DNA from: Aureococcus anophagefferens
Taxonomy: Eukaryota; Sar; Pelagophyceae; Pelagomonadales; Pelagomonadaceae
Assembly: GCF_000186865.1 (NCBI RefSeq)
Contig: NW_008705617.1
Span: 37,853 to 63,624, forward strand
Length of the DNA stretch: 25,772 nucleotides
Direction: 5' to 3'
Both the position numbers and the translations under genes were made by a program. The notes beneath the pieces were generated by a model. It did no database searches, had not been told where the DNA came from, and worked only from the letters and a program-made list of their open reading frames with translations. Below are positions 11,901-21,083 of the stretch, piece by piece; the first letter of the stretch is position 1; the number at the start of each line of letters is the position of its first letter.

Positions 11901-14900
11901 AAAATACGACCTCATCTTGCTGAACAATCTTAGGTATATTAAAATCACGAAGTGCGCGCATGAGCAGCTGTTCCTCCGGCAGCCCTGGTTCAGCTCTCTT
12001 GAGGTGGCCTGCTACCACGAGGACCGATTTCACCGCACGCAGACCCCAATCATAATGCCTGTTTGACAAACAATAGGTTTTAAGGAATCAAATATTTTGA
12101 ACTAATATTTTGAACTAAAAGAGTAAGGATGAGACTGGCTGTACTGCATGGCTTGTAAGTAAACTTCCACTCCCAGGGAAACAAACACGATACTAGACGT
12201 TGCCCGGTTACGACTGTTTAGAAAGTAAGTCACGGAGTAGTGAATACAGGCCGTAAAATTTAGATGCGAGACTTCGGGCTGCGACATAGCCCTCGGCCAT
12301 GAGCATATTCTCACCTGAGATCAGTCATATCAATGATGATCTGCTAGCTTGGAGATTGATAAAGATGATAAGATAACCAAGAAGCCATGATTTGGAGGCT
12401 TTGCAGACACAGATGATCGCAAATAAGAACAAGATCCGGTACCTAGATATTTACATTCATTACATTGCATTTACAAGCATGGCAGGTCAACCCGCGGAGG
12501 ACACACGCGATTACCATTACTGTCATGGGACGGAAAAGTGCCTTCAGGCCTTCGGGCAGCTCCGACCGACCCAAGTAACCCTACAAAGCAGGCATGGGCA
12601 AGTGTAGTGCAGGAACCAAGAACGTACAGGATTCATTGTTATAAACGCTCCGCAAGTTGGATCAAGATTAACTTGATCACCCTCTATAATGACGTGGTGC
12701 GTTGTTAGCTGATCGTTATCATAACGTGCAGTGCCATCACAAACTGCCTTGAACTGCACGGTGCACACGGATAGAACCTCGGGGATAAGTCGATTGAATT
12801 CATCAAAGCAACCCCATGAGCCACTGGCAGCTAAGCCTTTGAAGATATTACCAAGGGATTGATAATCCATTTCTGGCGAGCCTAGGGATAAAAAGCTGTT
12901 ATGTTTCCAGGCAGAAATCTTCAGTCGCTGTTCCATGTGGCTCACAATTGAACACGTAGCAACATTTCCCCAGGGCCGATGCAAGATCTTTTGTCGTCTC
13001 GGTTTTACCTGAATGAGCTCAGCTTGGTGACGCGCCATCTCCAAGACAGGAGCCTGTTCCCTCCAGACACTCACCAGTTCCTGCAGGTCCAGCCGGGGCG
13101 CATCCCATTTTTAGATGGAGAGCTTGCGTTGCGGTCACATAAAAGCGGTCCGTCAGAGGGGTAACTACGAGCCGAGAACCGTTACCGAGATACTCCAGAC
13201 CATAGTCGAAGCCTGCGATGTTATTTGAGAATCATGAGAACAGCCTTTCGGAAAGAGGTGCTACACACTGCCCGCCTTGAAGGCAACTCCGCATGTACGT
13301 GCGTCGCAAACATGCACTTCAGTTAGAGCCACCACGAGACCGGCTTCTTCCTTCTCGACAAAACGTTGTTTTAGCTGCGATTGCCACTGAAACTCACTTT
13401 TTCGGAGGGCCTTTTCCCTCAGTAATTTGCCAAGCACATCGCGTGTGTGTGCATCCATGGTGATCAGACACATGACACGCTGGCGCTCACCGCCCTTGAG
13501 GTTTGTTTGTGTCAACCTCACCAGGTCGACAAGATCCTGCCGTTGTCTATCTGCATACACTTGCAGGGCGTTAGCCTCGCCTTGCTCGATCGAGTCCATT
13601 GCATCTTCTACTCCTAGAACTGACTGAATTCCCGCTACCAAAAGCGCAATTTGAGCCGGATCCGAAGATTGGCCGTCTGCATTTGCATCCAGAAACCACT
13701 CAGTTCGTGGTCGCAGAGGGTATCTCTTGCGTGATCTCTCGAGATTCTTCTGAAGAGTCTCCACCTGTGCTGTGAGGATGGTTTGTAAATAGACTTCTAC
13801 CTTGCCCTCCAGTGGCACGGCAGGTTCAAAATCGACTTGTTCCTCTCCAATACCAGACACGAAGATAGTGGCACGAGGCCGACTATCTGGGACGTTCTCG
13901 AGTTGCAGCCGGGCTGTTGCGAGAAGCACCTTATCTATATGTCGCATTACTTTGTGAGGGGAAGACCCATTTGAAAGAATGTCTAGCAGGTCCGCTTCAC
14001 CTGCACATACATTACCATTGACGTATTTCAAGGTCACAAAAGCAGCATGGAACACTCGGGATTTGCTGGTGAAGTAAAACCTACAGACAAAGCGCGGAGA
14101 TGTGGAAGCTGAGAGATAACAAGGGGGGGTGCATTCATTTTACACTAATACAGACGTCGACGACATACCGAGGGAAGATGCGACGCTTCCCCGCCAAAAA
14201 GTCGGCCAGGGCCTTCTTACAGACATCTTGGTCCGTGTTCATACTTTCGAGACGTTGCAAGAGGCCCGATTGTTGGCAGGCTTGCTTGACATTCCGAATT
14301 TCGGCCATATTTTTGAGGATCGTCCGTACCTGTTGGTCTATCGATGCAAAACGCACCGCTTCTTCTGGAAGCTCACGTTTTACTTCGTCGGACCCGATGA
14401 AGAGCGGCTCTAGGTAGGACCAAGTCCGCTGTATATCAGCGAGCATTTGAACAACATCAGATACCGCCACCAGGGCTCGCTGCCATTCAACAGCCTGGGG
14501 CTTGAAGTAATCATATCGGCTTGCGACCATGCCTTGCAAGGCTAGTTGATCAGACTCGAGTTGATCGGTATCTTCTTCTGCTATTTTTAATAACGGTACG
14601 TCTGTCTGCTTATAGTATGTCATTTTGAAACAGACCGCATCCCATGTAGCAGAGAGTCCTCGAAGCGTTTCTTCATGCGCTGCCTCGCGGGCTGCCTTGT
14701 CAGTTATATCGCCAACCGCAGTCGCCTGGAGATGAAGATCCAGGCTCAAAAGATTTCGCAGCTTCAATCCCACGACGGCACTCGGCATGGATAACTCTGC
14801 GCCTCGCTCACCTGTGATTCTTCTTAGCTCGTCCCAGTGACGCTCGCGCATGGTTGGCTGCCGCAAGCTAGCTACAAGCGGGCAGGTCATTAAAAACTCT

Positions 14901-17591
14901 TTAGAAGAACGTTCTAAGCCACGATAGGCGTCGGAATCTTTTACCACGAGAGGCTGTTGCTTCACCTTGGTTAATATCAGTTTAGCATTTTCCTCCAGTC
15001 CGTTGGCATCGAGATCTTCCCACGTAAGCTCACTAGCCTCCTCAATATAGGCACTGCACTCGCCAGCACACGCCCAGAGGCCCCGATAATTGCTCAGTGT
15101 GTTTCCAGCCGAGCTGAGCAAATCAGTAGAAGCAGCAATGTCGGCTGGACACTCGAACATGTTAGCGAGGTGGATCATATCCTTGCACCGGATCTCCTCT
15201 TTCTCGTAACCGTCCGTCATAGTAGCTAAAAGTTCCAGAGCCTTAGTGACACCAGTAGCGTACACTCTGAATGGTGCTGAGTCAACCTCTTCAAGAAACT
15301 TTCGCACTGTCGCCTCATAACTCTGGATGTCGCTCTTTGTTCTGGCACCCTGTGCTTTGACTAGGGGGGCTATCTTCAGGGCGATAGATGGTGCTTCTCG
15401 TTGAGATTCGTCCCAGGATGTGCGGTGCGATTCCAGGACTTTTTCTTGCGGTCCATTGTTAATACCCTGTGCCTTCAAGTACGAAAGAATGCAATCCATG
15501 CGATCTATCAAGAGATCGGTTTCAGCTTTTTTATCATGAACCATGTTGAGATGCTCTTTGACTGAAACAAGCGCATTCCGATTCTGTAAATCGGTCCAAC
15601 TATCGTCTCGAGGTTTTGCACGAACCCCCTGTCCAACAGTTTTCACAAAACTAGCGAGAGATTCGATGTCTCGCTGCAGGGCCGCGGCCACAAGCTTGCC
15701 TGTCATGGCATTGTTCGATCTAGGAACAAATTCTTCAAAACGTGGGATAACTCCACTACCTCGCACAGGACCCGCAGGGCCGCCGAACGTCCCAAGAAAT
15801 TCAACTTCGATAGCATATGATCCAGGCGACGGGGCAGTAAAGCTTACATGATAGGTTCCGTCATCCCGGTCGCGCAGTTGCACGCCACTGCGCAGCTGGA
15901 TATCTTCACCGTCTTCACCGCCGCCCAGCATGCGGATAAGTATGTTGAATTCATCACCTCCCGTTGTTCGATTCATGTTTAAGTTATCCCGCGCTTGGAT
16001 GACAAACATAGTCTCTTCGTTACAGGCACCGCCACTGAGCAATCCTGGACCAAAAATTAGAGACTGGTGTGCATTTGTCACAGCAAAAAAAGTATAAACT
16101 TGCGACGTGGTGGTGAAGCTATCGTTATTCAACGCGACACGAACCTCGACTTCACCGGCAGGATAGGAACTAAAGTCCGGCGTTGCACAAACAAGTTGTG
16201 TGCTGCTGATGAACTCACCCTGTACGTCCACCGTCCCTCTTTTTGAAGAAAATCGCACAATGACGTCCTTCGTGTTCACAAAGTCTATCCCTGTGATTTG
16301 CAAAGGCGTGGACCCGGTTACAGGCCCAATGCTAGGATGAAGGTCCATAATTGCATACGGCGGACCAACAACGTGAGCGACATCGAGCGTGAATACGTCA
16401 CCAAGCCACTCATTCGCCCACCCACCAAAGAGGACGAGTTTAGATGACTTGCTATCATAAGCGAGGACAGTATCACCGCGGGGTTTGGGCTGATCATCGC
16501 CCCCGACTTCGGGGTAACTCCATCGGTTTAGGCCTGCATCGAGTACGGAAACGTTACCATAGGGGATGCCCTGTCGATTCTTACTGTCATCCAACGGTCC
16601 TTCAAGGCCACCATACGCAAATACTTTCCACGAGGGAATTGCCATGACCGAACAGGCAGCAAAGTTCCAGCGGGGAGCGGGGAGGGAATTCTCGACGTAG
16701 GACCACACAGGTGGATCGAGGCCGTTGTCGAGTATGTGGAGATCATCGAATTGTTGCGAGGCGTTCCAACCCCCGAAAACAAACAAAGAAGTCTCAACTG
16801 CGCACGCTTGGTGACCAGAGCGTCTGTCAGGCCCACGGCCCTTGGCCGACACTCTGGACCATGCCCAGCGATCGACGTCCAGGCAGTGAAGATCATCGAG
16901 GTCGCGTCGTGCATAACCTGAGAAATCAAAATCGATGGACAGCGGTCGGATCATTGGATAGTCAGCTCAAAAGCGCAGTCGGACTCCAAAAAGGCACCAT
17001 GCCCGCCGTAACCTCCAAACACGAACATCGAACGACCGATAAAAGTAGCTGTATGACCACCCCGAGGAGCAGGAAGACCTAATAGAATTATTGATTCGTC
17101 CTCCACGTTGGAAGAAAAAGCAAACCTGGCCAAGTAGTAGCTTGGGGATGGCTGCCGTTGGCCATGAAACCTGGACCTTGAGTGGAATGGGGCTGTTGCC
17201 ACTCCATCGCCACGGTGTTGAAAACCCAGACATCTGAGAGTCTCAATGATGCCGTATGATACCCGCCAAAAATGATAATTTGTGTGCCGTCAAACACGCA
17301 GGCAGAATGACGCCACCGTGCCAGGGGACGTGTATCTTCTGGCAGTTGCAGTATACACCACTCTAATTCGGACTTGCCCATCCTGAGGATATGTAGCTCG
17401 TCGAGGGGCCGCGCTACCTTTTCACCAATAGGCCCATTACTCAGTCCACCAAACAAGAAACCTGTGTTACCAATGACGGAGAGCGTGTGGCCCGAGCGCG
17501 CGCACGGAATATTTGTAGGGTCATCATTACTTGCAAGACAACGCGGGCGTTTCCATTGAATTTTCGCCGCAGAATTTTCCGTCAGAACCAT
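2939..17591 (-). CDS. Axonemal outer-arm dynein heavy chain, alpha type with N-terminal kelch domain
   Basis: This is the ATP-driven microtubule motor of the ciliary outer dynein arm. The spliced product is about 4,149 residues, close to the usual 4,000-4,500. In order: six kelch motifs (residues ~15-345, ending in FGG/YGG turns such as FVFGGYGG), an IPT/TIG domain (~360-450), a filamin-type Ig repeat (~460-570), the stem, and the linker ([16 protein letters not shown]). The motor follows. AAA1 has Walker A GPAGTGKT (~1366) and Walker B CFDEFNR. AAA2 has GPAGAGKS and WIVLDGD. AAA3 has GPSGTGKT (~1977) and FIDDLNLP. AAA4 has GVGGSGKQ (~2333) and FLFTDSQV. The coiled-coil stalk with microtubule-binding tip is ~2570-2880. 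AAA5 ([21 protein letters not shown]) and AAA6 follow, then a C-terminal domain with [14 protein letters not shown] kelch plus IPT/filamin N-terminus is the hallmark of the Chlamydomonas alpha chain (ODA11), so three-headed outer arms are implied. The start is the Met at 17591, just before the first kelch blade; an open frame runs further upstream but has no Met. All Walker motifs are intact, so the motor should be active. Confidence 0.93.
6872..6876 (-). other. Possible 5-nt microexon of the dynein gene
   Basis: The exon ending at 6974 leaves phase 2, but the next clear exon (6795) needs phase 1, so a direct GT-AG join is impossible. The pentamer GTATT here is preceded by CTTAG and followed by GCGAAA, a GC donor. 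Including it restores the frame and gives the conserved reading ISYCGPFNK. The same five bases also sit directly after 6974. Reading through them, with an intron starting TC at 6968, gives the identical peptide. The protein sequence is therefore firm but the splicing route is not. Confidence 0.45.
6936..6947 (+). repeat. Homopolymer run of 12 G (copy 2 of 3), in an intron
   Basis: T followed by exactly twelve G. In the dynein transcript it is a C12 tract in the first part of the intron that follows the exon ending at 6974. Confidence 0.9.
9281..9289 (-). other. 9-nt microexon of the dynein gene
   Basis: The exon GTTCAACGT is flanked by CACAG upstream and GTGCGA downstream. It takes phase 2 in and phase 2 out. 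Together with its neighbours it gives [17 protein letters not shown], matching the conserved dynein segment FNLRDLxxVFxG after AAA3. Without it the frame and the motif are lost. Confidence 0.8.
9863..9878 (-). other. 16-nt microexon of the dynein gene (AAA3 Walker B)
   Basis: The exon ATGATTTGAATTTGCC lies between GCGCAG and GTAAGT. It completes the AAA3 Walker B motif FIDDLNLP across three exons. The 56-nt intron before it contains a C12 tract in the transcript (G12 on the plus strand). Confidence 0.88.
9889..9900 (+). repeat. Homopolymer run of 12 G (copy 3 of 3), in an intron
   Basis: T followed by exactly twelve G, inside the 56-nt intron 9934-9879. It occupies over a fifth of that intron and is close to its acceptor, where it would read as a pyrimidine tract. 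Confidence 0.9.
11051..11147 (-). other. GC-AG intron with a consensus GCAAGT donor
   Basis: The exon ends ...ATGAACTCA, followed by GCAAGTTACAG, and the acceptor is GCTCAG before GTTATGGATG. The junction reads [17 protein letters not shown], the universal dynein AAA2 sequence. No GT donor gives this frame. GCAAGT is the classic minor-class GC donor of U2 introns. Confidence 0.85.
11381..11394 (-). other. 14-nt microexon of the dynein gene (AAA2 Walker B)
   Basis: The exon GATAGTTCTCGATG is flanked by TTCTTAG and GTGCGT. Joined phase 2 to phase 1 it gives [19 protein letters not shown], which restores the AAA2 Walker B aspartate. The alternative of skipping it (donor 11446, acceptor 11205) keeps the frame but replaces that aspartate with valine and adds residues not seen in the family. 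Confidence 0.82.
14067..14080 (-). other. 14-nt microexon in the linker, followed by a GC-AG intron
   Basis: The exon has CTGTAG before it and GCAAAT after it. Skipping the following 66-nt intron (14066-14001) gives [16 protein letters not shown], the conserved start of the dynein linker. The 66 bases are also open in frame, so reading through them would insert 22 residues absent from the family. I prefer splicing, but retention is possible. Confidence 0.7.
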
Positions 17592-18116
17592 CGCAAAACT
17601 CTTCAAAATCGACTTCTTGACATGACATAGATTAACGCCCCTGCGCCCTTCCTTCCCGTCCACTTAATAATTATTGGAAATTAAGCTTAGATCTAGCTAA
17701 GCCCTTAAAAGGGAAGACGGAATTGCTTGCAAGCCTCTGGAGGTGGAGAACAAATAATGAGCGACCAATATCCCAACTAGGATTACAGGCTCCTGTGATA
17801 CTCTCCTCCCTTCCCCGTCTTCGTACATTATAAGAACTCCGCTGGCAGTTTGTCTGTGCGGTACCGTGCCCGAGTCTACGAGACTCGGAGTAGCCTTCTC
17901 AGAGGCTCAAGCTTCTCAAGTCAGTTCTAGCACCCACTTAGACTGCCCTTAACCGGCTGATTATGGGCCCACAGTGAACTAGTTAAGAAAGAGTAACCGC
18001 GCCCCATAGGCGACGCGAGTTGGGCCCGGCCCCAACACGAAACAAAAATGCCTAGCAGCAGGGTCTAGGGCCCCGCCGGAGTCCGGGATACTCTCATATT
18101 CCTCTAACTAGAGAAA

Positions 18117-18161
18117 ACTCTCTACTCCGATCCCATTAGCCCCCGGGCTAGAGTAGGGAGT
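18117..18161. repeat. Imperfect hairpin with palindromic core
   Basis: The arms ACTCTCTACTC and GAGTAGGGAGT pair with one mismatch around an inner near-palindrome at 18137-18150. It may form a stable stem-loop. Function unknown. Confidence 0.6.
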
Positions 18162-18165
18162 CTGC

Positions 18166-18188
18166 CTAATTATTACCATACCCTAGTC
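18166..18188. repeat. 23-bp word shared with 24702-24724
   Basis: The word begins CTAATTATTACC and ends CCCTAGTC. It is identical to the copy at 24702-24724 in the same orientation, and the following ~30 bases remain similar (AGTCAGG..GAGG..AAA). This marks a dispersed repeat present in two intergenic regions 6.5 kb apart. Confidence 0.8.
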
Positions 18189-18376
18189 CCAGAGTCAGGG
18201 CTGAGGGTAAAGTTCCTTTATATTAGAGAGATAATGAGATTCCTACCGCCGGGACGCCCGCGGGACCCCGCGGGAACCTCGCAGGACTTTACTCAGGACC
18301 GGCGGGTCTGCAACCCGCGGTCGGGCCACTCCTCAGGCGGGCCCTTTAGTTTGCTATCTCGCTAGGAGGCGGCGTT

Positions 18377-18400
18377 GCTAGCATGCTAGCATGCTAGCAC
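18377..18400. repeat. Three tandem copies of GCTAGCAT
   Basis: An 8-bp unit repeated three times, the last ending in C instead of T. Each unit contains palindromic GCTAGC, so the array is self-complementary. Confidence 0.85.
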
Positions 18401-18452
18401 TCGGCGGGCTGTTGGCGAAGCTGCTGGCGATGCCTCGCGCTTGACCAAGGGT

Positions 18453-20163
18453 TCATTTAGTGTAGCTTCGTAGCAGCATATTTCTCTGATCAGTGACAGA
18501 CTTAATTTGATGATCAAAAAGTGTCGCCTGGAAGATTGCAATGGCAGTTGAGAGGTTACATTTGTTTGCATTGAGGGTACATTCTTCGGCTTCCTTCGCA
18601 AGCAAGGCGGCCGCCTCGTGGTCCCTCCCAAGATCCAGGGCAATGTCATAGATGGCTCGCGTAGTAATGACGCCATCCCCGTTGATGTCACTTACTCCAA
18701 AATGCCGTACCTAGTGCACATTCGTTTTGGCACTTGCAGCTCCAAAAGGACGCTGGACACGAGATGAGACGAGAGGTTGGATAAATCTTTGATGTTTGGA
18801 AAGTTGATACGAGAGAAGCAGCTGGGTGAATGTATCAAATCTGAGCACTTGAGACTTGCTGCGTTTCACCTCGAACTGCACCAGCCTGCAGATACACTTG
18901 GCATCACCTCGGTCATAGATTTGGTCAACCACCCATCTCCATTCAGCATCTTTAAGAACGCCTTGCTGAGTCTTATCCCAGCTTGAAATCGAGGAGAACA
19001 ACTCTGGATTCCCCGCATGGGTCGCCTTGATGTTGACACAGATGAGTGGTATCACACTAGCCTTAATTTGGTCTAAGATGCACAAGATTTCTTCGTTTGC
19101 TCTATTATTTATAACCTAGTGATGCTATGTCCTAAAAGTAACCAGCGAAAAATAGGTGTTGTTTGCTGCGCTGTCGATGGCAAGTGAGAAAGCAGCGGCT
19201 TCGATTGAAACAGTTCCATATTCATAGGCCGCCGTGAGGATCGATGCAGCAGAGTCAACGACTAATGACTTCAGTCCATATCTACGTGAAATAATGAGAA
19301 ACTCTCAGTACTTTTGTGCGCGGGTTCGATACCGTTCTCGAAGGAACGAGTACATGCATTGTTCCATAGTATCACTGCTTGAGGATCTGGCCTTCGCGTC
19401 GGCCTTTGCCTTGAACGCGCGTATTTGGTCAACAGTTTCGAGGAAAGACTTGAGATTTAGCTTCTTGGACACGCAGAACAAGGGCTGTTGCTGGTAGGGC
19501 AACTTGCCTTGATCACTCTCCTCAGTTTGTATGAAGCTTTGTGCTTTATACAGCTGTCGCCGTAATCTAAGCATCTCACCGTGGTGAATGTTTGCTTCCC
19601 GTTCAAGCTCGTGCGCAGCTTCCAGTAATTCTGCAGTTTCCGCCTCCGCGTGGTGTGCTCGCTGACATAGGAGGTTTCTGTTAATCTCTGCTGTTTGCAA
19701 ACGCTCCAGGAAGACCTTCTCACCCTTCTGCACAGCAAGTGTGAAATCTAGAACAAGTCTCGCTTGCGCGGCGCAAAGGTCCTTCAGCGACTCCCCTAAA
19801 ATGTCCGTTTTTGTCATCATCTCAATCGCCTGGGGATCTCAGGTTTTGACAAATATCTCACATCCAAGCTCTCGCACCCCTTGAAAGCATATGTCAAAGG
19901 CACCATGCTCTGCTAGGCAGCTCTCGGCTCGACGCGCCAGAGTTGCTTCTGGGGGCAGAGCTGATATTCGTTCATCCAACCGCGACATAACGAAACCTAG
20001 GTTAGCCGAAACAAGCTTGTTAAGGGTCGGCTTTACTTCACTTACGGATATGCGTGTTGAAAATTCGAGTCATCTGTGCATCCTCCGCTAGCGACAGAGT
20101 TCGTGTCGCTTTGATGTCACTATAAAGATTCGCCACAGCCCGCAGCTCATCTCTTCCTAACAT
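18453..20163 (-). CDS. Uncharacterised coiled-coil protein with C-terminal EF-hand-like loop
   Basis: I do not recognise the family. My model has six exons: 20163-20046, 19996-19878, 19829-19333, 19281-19147, 19101-18759 and 18710-18453, giving about 489 residues. Intron 1 (GTAAGT...CCTAG, 49 nt) is firm; the other borders are approximate. The first 300 residues are helical and charged, with a coiled-coil-like stretch (LLEAAHELEREANIHH). The last exon carries FGVSDINGDGVITTRAIYDIALDLG, which fits an EF-hand. Loop positions 1, 3, 5 and 8 are canonical (D, N, D, I) but position 12 is Ala instead of Glu, so calcium binding may be weak or absent. The gene lies upstream of the dynein gene on the same strand, 860 bp away. 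A ciliary role is conceivable but unsupported. All introns after the first have lengths divisible by three and carry in-frame stops, so readthrough or decay must also be considered. Confidence 0.6.
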
Positions 20164-20170
20164 CGCAGTT

Positions 20171-20198
20171 AATCCTTTAGAATGAATCCTTTAGAATG
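20171..20198. repeat. 14-bp tandem duplication just upstream of the coiled-coil gene
   Basis: AATCCTTTAGAATG occurs twice in direct succession, 8 bp upstream of the proposed start codon (gene on the minus strand). It falls in the 5' leader or core promoter and could be a duplicated factor site or simple slippage. Confidence 0.8.
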
Positions 20199-20454
20199 AG
20201 GCGGGGATGAATAAGATACGGACTTTACTTGGTTTCCGTCCACTTGGCCTTTCGTATCTCCCACTAGCCTGAGCTAAAGGAAGCAAGTAAGATCCTCCCT
20301 CAAGGGGAGGTTGAGCTCAGTTTCAATTAAAGATGCCAGAATGAAGGCCGACGGACCGCGCTTGGATGGCGCAGCCACCTCAGCCACACTCCTGCAAGCG
20401 CCGAGCTGGGAGAGGACCACCACAACCAGCAGTTTTATTTAGCTGGATGATGAT
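20199..20454. other. Coiled-coil gene upstream region
   Basis: No gene is supported. It should hold the promoter of the minus-strand coiled-coil gene. I see no clear TATA box. Confidence 0.3.
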
Positions 20455-20514
20455 AGGTGGTCTAAACTCACTAACTCGTTACCGGAAACATATTGTACTG
20501 CCGTAAATGCAATT
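20455..20514 (-). repeat. 60-bp repeat, inverted copy at 23582-23641
   Basis: This segment matches 23582-23641 in reverse complement with about four differences. Read on the minus strand it is open and gives IAFTAVQYVSGNELVSLDHL. The other copy gives the same peptide with one Ser-to-Pro change; the other differences inside it are silent third-position changes. It may be a fragment of a mobile-element ORF or of a duplicated gene. Confidence 0.75.
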
Positions 20515-21064
20515 CTTGAAATTTGGCAAAGAATGGTAGCGCTGCCAAGACGGCGTTGCCGCCTTTCAGATGCAACAAGACGGCTGGACGGGGCTTGAAA
20601 CGCTCTCGTGAGGCGCGGGGGCCCGGGGATGCGGGGGGTGTTTTGCAGTGCAGATTTCATCAAAAACGCTGAACTTCAGCGAATTTTGGCGGCGCGCGTC
20701 GACGTCGGCCGGGAAAACTCCCTATAGTGGACTTTAGCAACGCGGGACGCTGGGCAAATCTGGGCCCTATTCTGCGAGGTCTTCACCCGACTTCGGATTC
20801 GTCTCGGACATTTCAAACTTCCCGCGCGCCCAAGCACGTTCTTGCAGTCGGATTTCTCGCTGAATAGGGCCGAAATCGAGAGGACTCGCGGCCATCTCTA
20901 CGCTCATGGTATTTGTTTGGATCCCTCGACGTCAAATTTCGATAAAAAAGACCGGTTTTTACTTCGGATTGTCCTGTATCTATGATGGAAGGTTCATTGT
21001 ATTCGAGTCTGGCGATGACCGTCACACGCGCGGTCGATCTATGATGACCGCTCGCCGAGCAACC
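20515..21064. other. Intergenic stretch upstream of the orphan ORF
   Basis: No gene is supported. A 10-bp inverted repeat (GGCCCTATTC at 20763-20772, GAATAGGGCC at 20862-20871) brackets a GC-rich segment. A short minus-strand frame at 20439-20663 covers the 60-bp repeat and may be the remnant of a longer coding sequence. Confidence 0.4.
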
Positions 21065-21074
21065 CCATATATGG
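21065..21074. promoter_or_regulatory. Palindromic CCATATATGG (CArG/TATA-like) element
   Basis: A perfect 10-bp palindrome fitting the CC(A/T)6GG consensus, with a TATATA core, ends nine bases before the ATG at 21084. As a TATA box it would be too close to that ATG, so either translation starts at a downstream Met or the match is incidental. Confidence 0.3.
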
Positions 21075-21083
21075 TATGATATC

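Larger units (their letters stand above)
2939..17591 (-). other. Exon-intron model of the dynein gene (26 exons)
   Basis: Exons on the minus strand, placed by splice signals, phase and family conservation: 17591-17177, 17078-16998, 16917-14169, 14080-14067, 14000-13299, 13212-13075, 13008-12946, 12881-12628, 12580-12515, 12442-12421, 12314-12215, 12058-11898, 11850-11451, 11394-11381, 11185-11148, 11050-10844, 10737-10230, 10126-9935, 9878-9863, 9726-9349, 9289-9281, 9178-6974, 6876-6872 (uncertain), 6795-6264, 6181-5771, 5708-2939. The phases chain without a break and the sum is 12,450 nt, an exact multiple of three including the stop. Introns are 47-195 nt. Most are GT-AG; those at 14066-14001, 12420-12315, 11147-11051 and 6871-6796 are GC-AG. 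Exon lengths are very uneven: three exons exceed 2 kb, while the AAA1-AAA4 region is finely divided. Confidence 0.75.
17592..18452. other. Intergenic region with hairpins and repeats
   Basis: No open frame of note. It must include the dynein promoter and the 3' flank of the coiled-coil gene. It holds an imperfect inverted repeat at 18117-18127/18151-18161 with an inner TAGCCCCCGGGCTA core, and GC-rich palindromic stretches near 18250-18340 (several CCGCGG and CCCGCGGG sites). It also holds a 23-bp word shared with 24702-24724 and three tandem copies of GCTAGCAT at 18377-18400. I found no tRNA or rRNA features. Confidence 0.55.

Noticed and set aside
12409..12420. Four extra residues (DHLC) before ENMLMAEG in AAA1, using a GT donor at 12408
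   Set aside because: A GC donor at 12420 gives the conserved [11 protein letters not shown] directly; the GT alternative is kept only as a less likely option.
14001..14066. 22-residue insertion in the dynein linker
   Set aside because: The segment has intron-like ends (GCAAAT...GTGCAG), and removing it gives the conserved FYFTSEADLL. It is 66 nt and open, so it only looks coding.
17592..18400. Possible structural RNA or rDNA fragment
   Set aside because: Hairpins and GC-rich palindromes are present, but nothing matches conserved rRNA, 5S, tRNA or snRNA segments that I know.
18695..18710. Resemblance of a minus-strand segment (CGGCATTTTGG) to the dinoflagellate spliced-leader core
   Set aside because: The match is only about eight bases and sits inside the EF-hand coding exon, so it is coincidence and not evidence for trans-splicing.
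19323..19333. GGTTCGATACC, a tRNA B-box-like word
   Set aside because: No A box, no cloverleaf can be drawn, and it overlaps a coding exon of the coiled-coil gene.
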